From Kalmusia sp. IMI 367209 (taxonomy: Eukaryota > Ascomycota > Dothideomycetes > Pleosporales > Didymosphaeriaceae), in contig JAPEUQ010000008.1 in NCBI GenBank assembly GCA_027946365.1, positions 1,860,001 through 1,924,000 of the forward strand: a stretch of DNA of 64,000 nucleotides, written 5' to 3'. The position numbers were made by a program, and so were the translations under genes. Shown here one piece after another: positions 47,973 to 59,166 of this stretch; positions within the stretch are counted from its first letter, which is position 1, and the number at the start of each line of letters is the position of its first letter. Below the pieces are notes generated by a model that was not told the origin of the DNA, ran no database searches, and saw only the letters and a program-made list of their open reading frames with translations.

Positions 47973-48735
47973 ATAAAACGTATGTCTGCAATCATATTCT
48001 TGGCCAATATATGATATCTCGATTGTTTTCTGCTTCTTTTATAGACTCGATGGGGGCAAACAAACTGTGGTTTCAAACCATATGTATATATAAAGCGCAC
48101 GCTAGGTTACGTGACGTAAACTTTAGTGAGAATACAAATTTGCATGTATGGGCCCTTGATTATTTAATTTCAAGTGGTAGGCTTTCGACGCTTTGAAAGG
48201 ATTGTGTGAGCCATTAAAGTCAAAATCCACGTCGGCTAGGAATATCCTTAATATCTAATTGGTTCACAGAGTCGTATCTCCTCAGAATGAGGGCAGGGCT
48301 CACCGTAGAATGTATAAGACTGTACTTCGCAGCCTTACAAAATTCAAAAACGAAAAACAACCGTGGAAGCATATGACATGGCTTATGCTCTTCCCTAATC
48401 TCAGTCTTGACTATATCATGCTCGCGTGTAAGCACGCGAAGCATGGGTAAATAACTCGAATACGCATTTCGCGCCGGAGAATACACAGGATTGTTCAAAA
48501 CAAAGAGACCTTCGCGTGTCCGAAGCTCACAGTCCAGCCCGGTTCCTCACTAAGACAACTTTCGTCCCTCTTCATGTTCGGCATTTCAGATTCCTAGCCA
48601 TGGTGTGTAGGCGAGGCTGTGAACACGATCACGATATCCAGGCTATGATTTGGAGCCGTTTAGTAGTGATGACGAGGGGTCGCGCGTATTTTTTTTCTTT
48701 TTTTAGAAACGGACACTTTTAGGAATCTGTGACAT
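47973..48735. other. Intergenic, no gene seen
   Basis: AT-rich convergent region between EFM6 and the BTB gene. T-runs near 48690. No gene seen. Confidence 0.45.
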
Positions 48736-49407
48736 TCACTTCCAAAGCGCGCATTGCGATTCACACCTCCTCTTCTCCGCATCAGACGAATGTTCGTGAT
48801 AAGCACAAGGTCTCAACTCCTGCCCTCTATCCCCTCTGAGTTCCTGCGCTCGTTTTGTTCTCCGATTCACAAAATCGGTTGGCAACCTCGAGTCTTGCTC
48901 AAATTCGCCATCGCGATAAATGGCCTCGGTATCAATCATCAGCCTCGTAATCGGATGGTCCCATGGAAAATGGGTAAACGCATAAGCGATAGCATTGTAA
49001 TCCGGCGTCGCGCGATTATATATCAAGACATTGACGTAGTAGTTGTTGATTGCCTTCTTGAATTCCCATGCTGCAAATCGGTCGCCTAAAACGAGTGCCT
49101 TGACTAGATCGACGTCCACTTCGGTTGTGGGAGGCGCAGCGATTTGCTTATCTTTTTTCGATTCGCTGTAGGTATTTGACCACGATATGGCGTCTTTGTG
49201 CTGCGAGTACAGCCAATTTACAAAGATAGTGAAGATGTCTGGTTCGATGTCGGGAATCGCGACTTTTCGCTCTTTGCCGCCCTTGGGGATGTTTACGATC
49301 GTTTTCCGGAAGTAGTCGGAGTGTTGTGCGAGCAAGGTCTCGTGGACGAGGAAGGTTTGCTGCTTTGGGCCAACTTTGATTGCGATGATATCGCTGCTGC
49401 TTGACAT
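48736..49407 (-). CDS. BTB/POZ-domain protein
   Basis: Single-exon protein of 223 residues. The BTB fold is seen in the N-terminal half: IIAIKVGPKQQTFLVHETLL, AQHSDYFRKTIVN, AIPDIEPDIFTIFVNWLYSQ, and a helical part LVKALVLGDRFAAWEFKKAI. The rest (NVLIYNRATPDYNAIAYAF, WDHPITRLMID) is typical for the many short fungal BTB proteins; the C-terminus is rich in Arg, Glu and Cys. No second domain (Kelch, MATH, zinc finger) is present. These proteins usually serve as protein-interaction modules or possible Cul3 adaptors; the specific role is unknown. Confidence 0.83.
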   Translation of the reverse strand: MSSSSDIIAIKVGPKQQTFLVHETLLAQHSDYFRKTIVNIPKGGKERKVAIPDIEPDIFTIFVNWLYSQHKDAISWSNTYSESKKDKQIAAPPTTEVDVDLVKALVLGDRFAAWEFKKAINNYYVNVLIYNRATPDYNAIAYAFTHFPWDHPITRLMIDTEAIYRDGEFEQDSRLPTDFVNRRTKRAQELRGDRGQELRPCAYHEHSSDAEKRRCESQCALWK

Positions 49408-51567
49408 TGCCCTGCAAAATGGTTAGTAGGGGTCGATTTGGTGTTCAGCGAAAAGCCGTACCGTGGTAGATGCTTTGTCTACCCGATGCTCAGCGGCTAC
49501 TCTGAAATGATGAAATTAGAAAGAGGCAAGGGAATTCGATGTTGAGAATGGAAAGATCGAAAGCTTTAATGCGCTTGCCAACAATTCGTGTATCGTGCAG
49601 CGTATTATAAAGCTTGTCTTTTGCCTGTCAGTTACTCATTCAGCTCTGCTATGCCTACTCTGGTAACGACGCAACTAAACGCTTGGCGATACAACAGCAC
49701 ACATGGGTCTTTCTGAGCCATTGCGAAAACGAATATTCGTTGGTTATATGCTGCTTTTGTGGAGTGGAGAAGCTAGTGTAGCCCATCACCTACATATATA
49801 GGTAATGATCTGCCACAACATACTGTCAGGGCTACAGCTCAGACTTCCTAGCTTAAGCAGCACGCGACGAAAGCTTGGATGCCTACACTGAGTTAGCATT
49901 TAGCATCACTCATCGATCTATCACTGATTACGATTTAGCTCAGCAAGCGCGGGACAGAGTCAAATCATGGAAGCCCCTTGAAGTATCTTTCAGCCCTATG
50001 AAAGGTTGGCCTTTTTTTAGTGAGTGATTTCGGTTGTGCCCATGTCCGGGATCGGTAACTTTGATGCCCGCTGCAGTATGCGGCATGTTCCTGAAAATGT
50101 CGGGGCGAAATAATGTGCTGCAGTAATACGTTTGCGGTGTACTCGTGGGGTATATCCCCGACAGTAGCCACATAAGTAGCAAGATTTGAAATTTTTTGTG
50201 CGGTACCATATCGTGTACAAGTAACCCACGTAGGCCATATACAGGAATTTACGGCCTACTGCTGTGACACTGACAACTGGAAAGCAATTGCTCAGGAAAG
50301 TTAGGTGCAATGTCAAGATGGAACCCATGATGCCAGTAGTAGTTGTTATTATAGCGAGATAGCATACTCTTTCCTATACAAGATCCTATACATTCGTATA
50401 TTGTGGAGTATCCACGTTGATTCATCCATGAAGCCAACATTGAATATCAGTTAGTGGCACGCCTGTGTGAAGAGTTTGCGAAGCATGACGGACGTACGCC
50501 TAGAAGCCGAGTATAGGTGTTACGCTCAGCATACCAATCACGAGGCACCGTTAACGAGGCACCGCTGGAGGAGTCCAAAGTATGTCAAGCTAAAGGGCCG
50601 AGGCAGGTAGCGATCCACACTTGTGTGGAGAGATTGCATGCAAGGCTTCCCGGACTGCGTGTTGGATGTGTATGCGAGTGGTGCAAAAAGACCGCGGGAA
50701 AGGCGGGATGCCGGCTATGTAGTCAAATAGGGTATAGTGTGTCGTTGCGTATGTCGCTTGACCTTGAAGGTTGTTAGTACTTTTTTGAACCCCGAAATCG
50801 CTTTGTATCCGACGTGCATACTGTATGCTCCTATAAACACTTTAGCCTCAAATATTCCCCTAGAGGCAACACATACCATGCACACACCGTCGAATCGTAT
50901 AGCGAACCAACACGATGCTAAGCCCAATAAAGCAGCTTATATGCAGCATCGTGTGCTACTTAGAACACTGCAATGGGGTAGTCGGCCGGGCCTAGAAAAA
51001 TGGCCGTCAGATACATACACTAGAGGATAGAGGAGGAATTTAGAGGATGTTCAAGCTTTCGGCAACCCCGACTTTGTGCTTGTTCTTCTCTTGACAAACG
51101 GCGAGTAGCAACTTGCGAGACAGGGACGGTTGCGTTGTGGAGGACGTTCTATTCCGCGAGAGCGTGGGGAGTATGAAGGGCACCTAGGTGTTTGGGCTAG
51201 CACCCATTGGTCGTTTTTGCCATTTAAAGCACCAGGGTCGTTCATATTTCTGGTCCGTCGGTCAGCATATCACGAGCACCAAAGCAAGTTCCGCAATTGG
51301 CACATGTGTATAACCTACCGACCGAAAACTTAGCATTTATTCTCTCTCGATGGCTCCCTGCCCTGATACTATCTACGCTCTTTCATTCTCATGGTTGCAT
51401 GCCCCTCACCTCTAAAGGATATTTCTCAGTATACCTCGTCATCGTATCGCACCGCTATGGTCAGACGAGCTCGAGGGTGGAACGTAAACTCTGCATTGAG
51501 CAGCAGTGAATTGTGTACAGGGTATTGAAGCACACTATGAAGACAATATAGTACACAGAAGCTGGTC
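49408..51567. other. Long gene-free stretch
   Basis: 2.2 kb between the BTB start and the bL17m stop. Small open frames occur on both strands (for example 50517-50777 plus) without family motifs, splice support or good composition. Parts are AT-rich. No repeat or RNA gene identified. Confidence 0.45.
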
Positions 51568-52422
51568 TTAATTCGACAGACGAGCTTCGGCTCTCGCCTG
51601 TTTTGCCTTCTCCTCAGCAGCCTGCAGCCGCTTAGCTTCAGCTTTTTCTGCTCTTTTCCGCTTGACAATATCCTTCACCTCCCAAATCTTTGTTCGCGCA
51701 TCAGCTACCGCGCCATTCCGTAGATTTGTCTTGTTTGGCAGCTCCCAGTCTTCCACCTCGTCTGGGAGGTGCATGTCCCTCTTATACCTGTCTTCGAGCA
51801 AGTATACCCTCTTCGGGCCTAAAAGCTTCCTATTGTCCCAATCCGCTTTTCGCTCTCCTCTCATCCTGATGACCATGTCACGCAGGTGCTCAATGCCATC
51901 TGCACGGAACTGGGTGACTTTTTTGACGTTCTTAGCAGTAAGCTCATTCATGCGCATGTTCTTTGGTATATGTGACAGCGTCTTTGCAGTCATAGCGAAA
52001 CGCATATCTTTCGGTCCGTCGACTAATTCAAGGATGGCGGATTCGGCTTGGTCTTCCTTGACTGGCTCGATACGCAGGACGCGTGTGTAACCGCCGGGCC
52101 GCTCGAGGTAGCGTTCTCTTATGGGTCCGAAGAGTTTAGGTACTAACTCGTTGGGTTCCTAGCAATCGTCAGCGTGCACCTAGCCAAGCGACATCGATGT
52201 CCATACATAGAATATTTGATGTGCCCTCCGCCGCGTCGCATCCGTATCCTTCTTGCCCAATGTTACTAACTTTTCGGCTAGCCTTTGCGCCTCCTTTGCC
52301 TTGTGCCATGTTGTCGTTATCGTTTCGTGCTTGAATAGCGATGTGACGAGGTTTCGCAGGAGGGCTTCACGATGGGAGGACGACCGACTGAGATGGCGGT
52401 ACTTCATGTGCCCGCCCGCCAT
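51568..52422 (-). CDS. MRPL8: Mitochondrial ribosomal protein bL17m
   Basis: Large-subunit protein of the mitochondrial ribosome, L17 family. 268 residues, exons 52422-52207 and 52158-51568. The L17 core is at the N-terminus: [50 protein letters not shown] and RRRAHQIFY, then [21 protein letters not shown] and ILELVDGP. A fungal C-terminal extension of about 140 residues follows, ending in a Lys/Glu/Ala-rich helix ([20 protein letters not shown]). As in the bacterial protein no cleavable presequence is obvious. Start ATG 52422 gives [11 protein letters not shown]. It is divergent from RNR1, with 356 bases between the starts. Confidence 0.93.
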
Positions 52423-52778
52423 GATGGGCAAGAGGAGATATGAACAAATAGATAAGAAGTAAGTGGGCAATTAAAGGCTACCCAGCTCTGGATGACGCTG
52501 TGCTCTTCAATTGCTCGCCGTACCGTCGCCCTGGCGCTGTCCTGAAAAGAGTCGAAGCTGCGGCACTAGGTTCCGCCTAGCGTCCGGCGGCTGACAAAGC
52601 TACCCAGCAACCACTTTAAGTGGCAAGGCAGGCAGGCGCGTCCCGTGCGTGCACCGCGCGTGTTTTGCTTCGACGCGTCTTGCTTTAAAAGCCTCTCACC
52701 CCTCCGCTCGACTCCGCTTCCATACCACCCCTCCACGCTCGAGATACCCCTACACATTTATTTCTTTTCGCGCTCAAC
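52423..52778. promoter_or_regulatory. Shared promoter region, MRPL8 / RNR1
   Basis: 356 bases between head-to-head starts. The RNR1-proximal half holds the MluI cell-cycle box, GC-rich relatives of it, and a TTTAAAA at 52684-52690 that could serve as a TATA-like element for RNR1. Confidence 0.6.
52672..52679. promoter_or_regulatory. MluI cell-cycle box (MCB), RNR1 promoter
   Basis: GACGCGTC, a perfect palindrome around the ACGCGT core bound by MBF (Mbp1/Swi6-type) factors. It lies 100 bases upstream of the RNR1 ATG and next to a TATA-like TTTAAAA. A close relative, GGCGCGTC, is at 52635-52642. MBF control of RNR genes is established in yeasts; here it is inferred from the site. Confidence 0.65.
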
Positions 52779-55644
52779 ATGTTTGTCTTCAAGCGTGGTA
52801 TGTACAAAATGGTTGCATAATCTACTTGCTGTTCCTATCCTTGCTGCTTCCAGCATATCGTCGCCCGAACTAACAAGATACTTCAGATGGACGCAAAGAA
52901 CGCGTCCAATTCGATAAGATTACGGCTCGTGTGTCGAGGCTATGTTACGGTCTCGACCCTGAGCATGTCGACCCCGCCGCCATCACAATGAAAGTGATTT
53001 CAGGCGTGTATCAGGGTGTAACGACGGTCGAGCTGGATAACTTGGTACGTTTTCCTTCCGTCAAGCTGACATAGAGCTTTCTAACAATTGCAGGCCGCTG
53101 AGACAGCAGCATACATGACTGTCACGCATCCAGACTACGCCATTCTCGCCGCACGTATCGCCGTGTCGAACCTTCACAAACAGACAAAGAAGCAATTCTC
53201 GACCGTAGTACACGACCTGTACAGCTATGTCAACCCAAAGAATGACAAGCATCAACCCATGATCTCTCAATCGGTCTACGACATTGTACAAAAGCATGCT
53301 GAAGAGTTGAACTCGGCTATTGTCTACGACCGCGACTTCAACTACCAGTTCTTCGGTTTCAAGACCCTAGAGCGATCATATCTATTACGCATCAATGGCA
53401 AGGTAGCCGAGCGTCCACAGCATATGATCATGCGTGTAGCTGTGGGGATCCATGGCGAGGACATTGAGAAGGCCATCGAGACATACGACATGATGTCGCA
53501 GAAATTCTTCACACATGCGTCTCCCACGCTGTTCAATGCAGGCACGCCTCAGCCACAGATGTCATCTTGCTTCCTCATCGATATGAAGGACGACAGCATT
53601 GAGGGCATCTACGATACCTTGAAGACGTGTGCTATGATCTCCAAAACTGCTGGCGGAATTGGTCTAAATGTGCACTGCATCCGCGCTACCGGCTCGTACA
53701 TTGGAGGGACCAACGGTACTTCCAACGGACTCATCCCCATGCTCCGTGTCTACAACAACACTGCTAGATACGTTGACCAGGGAGGCAACAAGCGTCCGGG
53801 TGCATTTGCCATTTACCTGGAGCCGTGGCATGCGGACGTCTTCAGCTTCCTTGACCTGCGAAAGAACCACGGCAAGGAAGAGGTACGTGCGCGTGACCTG
53901 TTCTATGCCTTGTGGGTACCGGATTTGTTCATGAAGCGTGTCCAAGAAAATGGTAGCTGGACTCTGTTCTGTCCTAATGAGGCTCCAGGTCTCGCTGACG
54001 TCTACGGTGATGAGTTTGAGGCTCTGTATCATAGGTATGAGGCTGAGGGCCGTGGACGCGAGACCGTCCGTGCCCAAAAGTTGTGGTATGCTATTCTCGA
54101 GGCACAGACAGAGACTGGGAACCCGTACATGTTGTACAAGGATGCTTGCAACCGCAAGAGCAACCAGAAGAACCTCGGAACGATCCGGAGCTCTAATCTT
54201 TGCACAGAGATTATCGAGTACACTGCCCCGGATGAAGTTGCTGTGTGTAACTTAGCCTCGCTTGCCCTTCCTAGGTATGTTGATGAGAAGCGTGGCGAGT
54301 TCGACTTCGAGAAACTCCACGAGATCACTCAGATCGTAACTCGCAACCTAAACAAGATCATCGAGGTCAACCACTATCCGGTCCCGGAGGCTCGCAAGAG
54401 CAATTTTAGACACCGACCTGTTGGTCTTGGTGTACAGGGTCTTGCTGATACTTTCCTGGCTCTCCGTATGCCTTTTGACTCTCCCGAGGCAAAGCAGCTC
54501 AACATCCAGATCTTTGAAACCATTTACCACGCCGCCTTGACTGCTTCTTGCGAGCTAGCAGAAGAGTTTGGGCCATACGAGACTTACGAAGGCTCCCCTG
54601 TGTCGCAGGGTATCCTTCAGTATGACATGTGGAATGTCACCCCCTCAGATCTGTGGGATTGGGCTTCCTTGAAAGAGAAGATTGCTCAGCATGGTGTACG
54701 CAACTCCCTCCTCGTTGCGCCTATGCCGACCGCTTCTACTTCTCAGATTTTGGGATACAACGAGTGCTTTGAGCCATACACTTCCAACATCTACTCTCGT
54801 CGTGTGTTGGCTGGTGAATTCCAGGTCGTCAATCCGTGGTTGCTCAAAGACCTTGTCGATATGGGCCTTTGGTCTGATAACATGAAGAACCGTATCATCG
54901 CTGATGGCGGTTCAATCCAGCGGATCCCAAACATCCCTGATGAGATCAAGGCTCTGTACAAGACCGTTTGGGAAATATCACAGCGTACTATCATCCAGAT
55001 GGCTGCTGACCGCGGTGCTTTCATCGATCAATCCCAATCCCCTCAATATCCACATGAAGGAGCCTACAATGGGCAAGATCACCTCTATGCACTTTGCGGG
55101 CTGGAAGCTTGGTTTAAAGACTGGCTTGTACTACCTTCGAACCATGGCTGCCTCTGCACCTATCCAGTTCACCGTTGATCAGGAAGCGCTGAAGGTCGAA
55201 GATACCAATGTGGCTCGTGCTCTTCCAGCTAAGAGACGTGGTGCTGGTACTAGCACATCGCCGTCACCATCCCCTGTTCCACGCCCAATGTTCGCGGCCA
55301 AGACTCCCAATGGTGCTGCGAATGGCCTCTCGTCACCCAATGGTGTTCCTACCCCATCAGCAACACCCCCTCCTACTTCCGAGAACAGGCAGTTGAATGG
55401 CGCTTCCAAGGATGCCCTTGACCCTAAGCCTATCAAGGCTGACGTACCTGAGGGTGACAGCCCAAAGGTTATTGCAGCTGATCCCACCAGCAAGCCTGCT
55501 GATGAAGAGGCATTGCCTGAAGCTGCATCTAACCAGGAAGAGGATGGCAAGGAGAGTGCAGACCGTGAAGGGGATATTTATTCAGATGCTGCCCTCGCTT
55601 GCTCAATAGAGAACAAGGAGGCCTGCATCATGTGCAGTGGTTAG
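52779..55644 (+). CDS. RNR1: Ribonucleotide reductase large subunit, frameshifted as read
   Basis: Class I ribonucleoside-diphosphate reductase, makes dNTPs. Exons 52779-52797, 52887-53044 and 53094-55644. ATP-cone: [20 protein letters not shown]. Active-site features: SSCFLIDM (first redox Cys), [31 protein letters not shown] (radical Cys), [11 protein letters not shown] (partner Cys), [20 protein letters not shown]. At C4 55039-55042 there is one base too many: as read, the protein leaves frame after FIDQSQS and stops at 55178, but the conserved [20 protein letters not shown] follows in the next frame to the true end [11 protein letters not shown] (C-terminal CxxC). Minus one base the model is 908 residues. 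Between the core and the tail is a Ser/Pro/Ala-rich linker. The gene should be essential, so an assembly error is likely. Confidence 0.94.
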
Positions 55645-56233
55645 ATTAGTTATTTCACGATGCGATGTGTATAGGTAAATGTGTAATGGGGATGAGGGTA
55701 GGTGACTGTCTTGTATTACTCCTTCGTGTGTATTGATACGGCGTTATGGGATATTCTGACGCTTGATTAACGTGGAGGAAATGAGAGATTTATGAAGGTT
55801 GATAGTTCGTCGGCTCTGTGACATAGCTTAATACAATGCGCGAAAGTACAGTTCCAATAACAAGACTTCAAAACTCGTGTTTGGCGTGTGCAATGTTTGG
55901 ACGACGTTTATCGTATATGGGATGCAATCGCGATATGATGTCGGACCTACCTATTCCGTCATCCCGCGTCGTACCTGCCCCTCATGCGGAGCCCCACGCC
56001 CTACCAGATGTACGCCTTTCGAGCGACACAATTGACATCTTTCTATCACATATACCAATTAGGTAGTAGTACCCGAAGGCTCCAGCTATGTAAGTCGCGC
56101 ATATGCCTTCTTTTTAAGCTCACCGTCATTGAAGCACGATTGTTGACCCAACCGCAGCATCAGCACCAACACGTCTGACGCCCAATAAGACAAGACCCCA
56201 CACGCGTTCTCCACCCTACGCTCGCTCGTCCGC
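55645..56233. other. Intergenic, no gene seen
   Basis: 3' flank of RNR1 and promoter of the YCII-domain gene. No supported frame. Confidence 0.45.
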
Positions 56234-56814
56234 ATGCCGCGATTCCCTCTCCTCCGATTCTCAACCTACATACCAGCGCCCATCACAACATTCAGACCGA
56301 TCCTCTCCCCAGCTTGTCGCGTAGCTCCTCGACTCCTAGCAGGGCCACAATATCATACCAGACTCAGTATCAGGACAATGGCATCGACCAGTACTCCGCT
56401 TCAGGAATGGCTCGTCATTTGCCCCGACTTCGAGGGTGCGCTAGAGAAAAGGCTTGCGGTTAGGGGAGAACATCTTGGCGGGCTTAAGGCTGATCCGGAC
56501 GAGTTTTGGCTATGGGGTGGTATGTGATGCTTTACTTGTGCCCTCTTTGTTTCTCCTGCCGCTCCTACATCTATATAAGATACCATCAGGGCGACGGCGG
56601 CGCTAACGAGCGGGGTTTAGGAGCGATGCTAGACGAGCCTATTAAAGAGGGTGAAGCACCAAAGATGAAGGGCTCTGCTATGCTTATTGGCGCGAAGACG
56701 AGGGAGGAGGTTGTGGAGAGATTGAAGAGGGATGTTTATGTGAAGGGAGAAGTTTGGGATTGGGAGAAGGTGCAGATAATTCCATTCAAGAGTGCATTGA
56801 GGAAGCCGTTGTAG
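56234..56814 (+). CDS. YCII-domain protein with mitochondrial-type N-terminus
   Basis: 159 residues, exons 56234-56519 and 56621-56814. The first 50 residues are basic and hydroxylated (MPRFPLLRFSTYIP, RLLAGPQYHTRLSIRTMAS), a likely mitochondrial presequence; an internal Met (MASTST) could give a cytosolic form. The YCII-like ferredoxin fold follows: EWLVICPDFEGALEKRLAVR, GEHLGGL, GGAMLDEP, MKGSAMLIGAKTREEVVERL, DVYVKGEVWDWEKVQIIPF. YCII proteins are small and putatively enzymatic; the role here is unknown. Intron is 101 nt with a GCTAAC branch. Confidence 0.8.
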
Positions 56815-57189
56815 AGTTATGTACGCCTAGGAAAGGCCAATCAGTAGCATACATGGGTGATGCAAAAACAACACAATCGATAATAGAAAAGTCTATTACA
56901 TGGTCAATGAGAGGAATACGAAGATGTGACTCAACCCTCGCTAGACTGTAGCCACGAAGATGAAGTGAATAGGGGTAGTTGAGTGTAAATAAAATAGGTG
57001 ACGACATGTGAGTACGCATGCAAACGCGTAACGACGAGGCCGCCCACACCCATAATATAGAGCCTCTCACGGAAATCCCACTTCTTCACTGACATCACAG
57101 CTTTTCTCTACATTTGTGCTCGTTATTGGCGTGCGTGGCTCCCAAAGAAGTATACTAATAGGTCCAATGTGCAGGCTTACACAAGCACG
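56815..57189. other. Intergenic, possible 5' UTR intron
   Basis: Between the YCII gene and the small proline-rich gene. An ACTAAT branch and GTGCAG acceptor end at about 57174, just before the ATG at 57190, suggesting a spliced leader. Confidence 0.4.
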
Positions 57190-57721
57190 ATGGATGCCAC
57201 TCCCGGAGAAGCTACCCTGCTCCAAGAGTATGAGAGGTTCGAGTCCGATTCCGAGTATGAGATGTGCTCAAACGAGGAGATGTCGGTTCTGAAGGTGATG
57301 GGCGATGTCGAGTTGATGGCAAACGTATTGCCTCTTGGGATGCCAATGTCAACGGATGTGCAGAGCTCAGATCTAACATCCATAACCCCGCTCAAGTTCA
57401 CACCATACACATTCCTCAAGTTTGCCCCGAATGATGTGAGAATTTGGGCATATAGAGATTACGTATGTACGGGGCATAAACTTACTTCACCCTAATCTGC
57501 AAATGTTCTTTTACTTTCCCAAGGATGATACCTACGCATGCTAGTACACCCAGTGTGTCTGCACTCAAAAATTAGGTATACCACCTCTAGCTCATCCGCC
57601 CCCTCCTAGAACTGCCTTAGTGGCTCCACTTCATCTCCCATCGCCTCCAACTGCGATTCCTCTACCCCCTGTGAGGCCAATGCTTCCTTCGCCTCTACCA
57701 CCTCCGTCTGATTTGGATTGA
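57190..57721 (+). CDS. Small acidic-to-proline-rich protein, unknown
   Basis: Predicted 149 residues, exons 57190-57462 and 57545-57721, phase 0. The N-terminal half is acidic (MDATPGEATLLQEYERFESD, SEYEMCSNEEMSVLKVMGD) and the middle is KFTPYTFLKFAPNDVRIWAY. The second exon gives TQCVCTQKLGIPPLAHPPPP and a Pro-rich end PLPPPSDLD. If the upstream acceptor AAG (57521-57523) is used instead, the exon begins DDTYAC and ends at once at TAG 57542-57544. I do not recognise a family. A region around 57775-57850 (ERLYACWADEQKGVGFG in one frame) might be a further exon but I cannot join it in frame. Real gene status is probable, not certain. Confidence 0.45.
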
Positions 57722-58356
57722 CAAGGTAAGGATCATACACTCATGCAATGATTGATACTGATGAGGTACATAGTCGAACATAGGCGAACGGCTCTACGCA
57801 TGCTGGGCAGACGAGCAGAAGGGTGTTGGTTTTGGTGCGTGATGAGAACATGGGCTAGCTGGGGAATTCGATTGATATATGTCGATTGAAGGTCTGTCCC
57901 ATTCCTGAACAAAGTGAGGGACCTAAATTACTAGGTGCAGGCTCAGAGTGTTCGACTTTCATCATCCGAAGCTGTAGCTTGTTACCAGCCATACTTGCCT
58001 TGGGTCATTCCATCACCAGGTAGAGAATATCCATGACCATACTGTGGCATGGCATCGGTTCACAGTCTTCAGATCCGACGCTGCGTCTGACCTTATATTT
58101 ACAAGGGAAAGCCGCAACGAAATGATCTCTCTGATGCGAGCCGACTCGCCTGTAATCAGTGAATCAGCGTCTAGCGTTCTAGACCGCTCGTCGATCTTGT
58201 AACTTGACGGCTTCTGTTGATGCACAGCTTCCCCCGAATCGCTGCCATACAACGCTTCACATCAACGCTGCAGTCGGTCTATCAATGTTAGATGCCATCT
58301 TGACCTGCGCTGAACCACAACCTTTACATGAATGGAACTCAGGCATCTCCTTTCCT
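57722..58356. other. Intergenic, no gene seen
   Basis: Between the small proline-rich gene and the convergent deacetylase stop. Apart from the possible extra exon noted for the former, nothing is recognisable. Confidence 0.4.
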
Positions 58357-59166
58357 TCAAGCTCCAGCCCTCTTCTCCCTCTCCACCTGCTCCAACAACC
58401 CGCTCACTGAAGTAATTCTCCATCCTCTCCTCTTCATCTCCGGGATTACCTTCCTTAGCATCGGCACGGTCCAGCTCCTCCGATCATGGCAGATGATTAT
58501 CCCACCTGACTTCAGCATACTCAACACATGCTTCGCATTGACCCGCCAATAAGGGATCTGCGGATCGTGTGGGTAGATATCACCCAGCACGAGCCGATAG
58601 TTCATCTCAGAAAGGAGTTTGCGCATCCCGTCAGAAAAGAATCCCGAGCCAGGGCGGAAATACCGCGGGGGTTTGGGATGGTTGGTAGACGCATATGCAT
58701 TATCGATTAGTGTTTCCACGGCGCGGATTTGCGAGGCTAATTCGGGGGAGGCGAGGGTACGTGAGGGCGCGTCGTGCATGGCATGGTTGCCAAGTTCCAT
58801 CCCGTTCTCCACAAGCTCTTTCAGAGCATCTTCGCGTCCATCGACTTGACCTCCAATAACGAAGAACGTAGCTTTTGCATCGTTTTCTATCAGGATTTGC
58901 AGGATTTCGGAGGTATAGTAGGATGGCGCGTCGTCGATCGTGAGAGCGATTACTTTTTCTTTGACGTTGGCGTGGAATAAAATGTCTGGCCAGCGATGTT
59001 GGAAATATCGGATTAAGAGGGATGGTGGCTTGTAAATGACGTAGAATGGTGTTATGAAAGTCACCAAAACCGCCATGGCGATGAACATGGTTATCAGGCG
59101 GGTGCGACGTGCTCTGCGGGATAGCCTTGTGGGGAACCGGAAAAGGCGGATAGAAGGGCGCGGCAT
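58357..59166 (-). CDS. Polysaccharide deacetylase (NodB type), membrane-anchored
   Basis: Single-exon gene, 269 residues. A basic N-terminus (RLSRRARRTRL) followed by one hydrophobic helix (MFIAMAVLVTFITPFYVIY) predicts a type II membrane protein. NodB-homology motifs: ALTIDDAPS (metal/catalytic Asp pair), ELGNHAMHDAPSRTL (motif 2, with His-x-x-His spacing instead of the usual His-x-x-x-His), RYFRPGSGFFSDGM (motif 3), and GGIIICHDRRSW near the end. Known family members deacetylate chitin or related wall sugars using a divalent metal. The changed His spacing leaves activity open. Confident in the fold. Confidence 0.85.
   Translation of the reverse strand: MPRPSIRLFRFPTRLSRRARRTRLITMFIAMAVLVTFITPFYVIYKPPSLLIRYFQHRWPDILFHANVKEKVIALTIDDAPSYYTSEILQILIENDAKATFFVIGGQVDGREDALKELVENGMELGNHAMHDAPSRTLASPELASQIRAVETLIDNAYASTNHPKPPRYFRPGSGFFSDGMRKLLSEMNYRLVLGDIYPHDPQIPYWRVNAKHVLSMLKSGGIIICHDRRSWTVPMLRKVIPEMKRRGWRITSVSGLLEQVEREKRAGA

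Noticed and set aside
50517..50777. 86-codon Cys-containing frame in the 49.4-51.6 kb gap
   Set aside because: No signal peptide, no recognisable motif; chance level.
55036..55046. Programmed frameshift in RNR1 as the default explanation
   Set aside because: No slippery heptamer or pause element is evident and RNR1 is not known to use one; sequence error is simpler, so recoding is only kept as an alternative.
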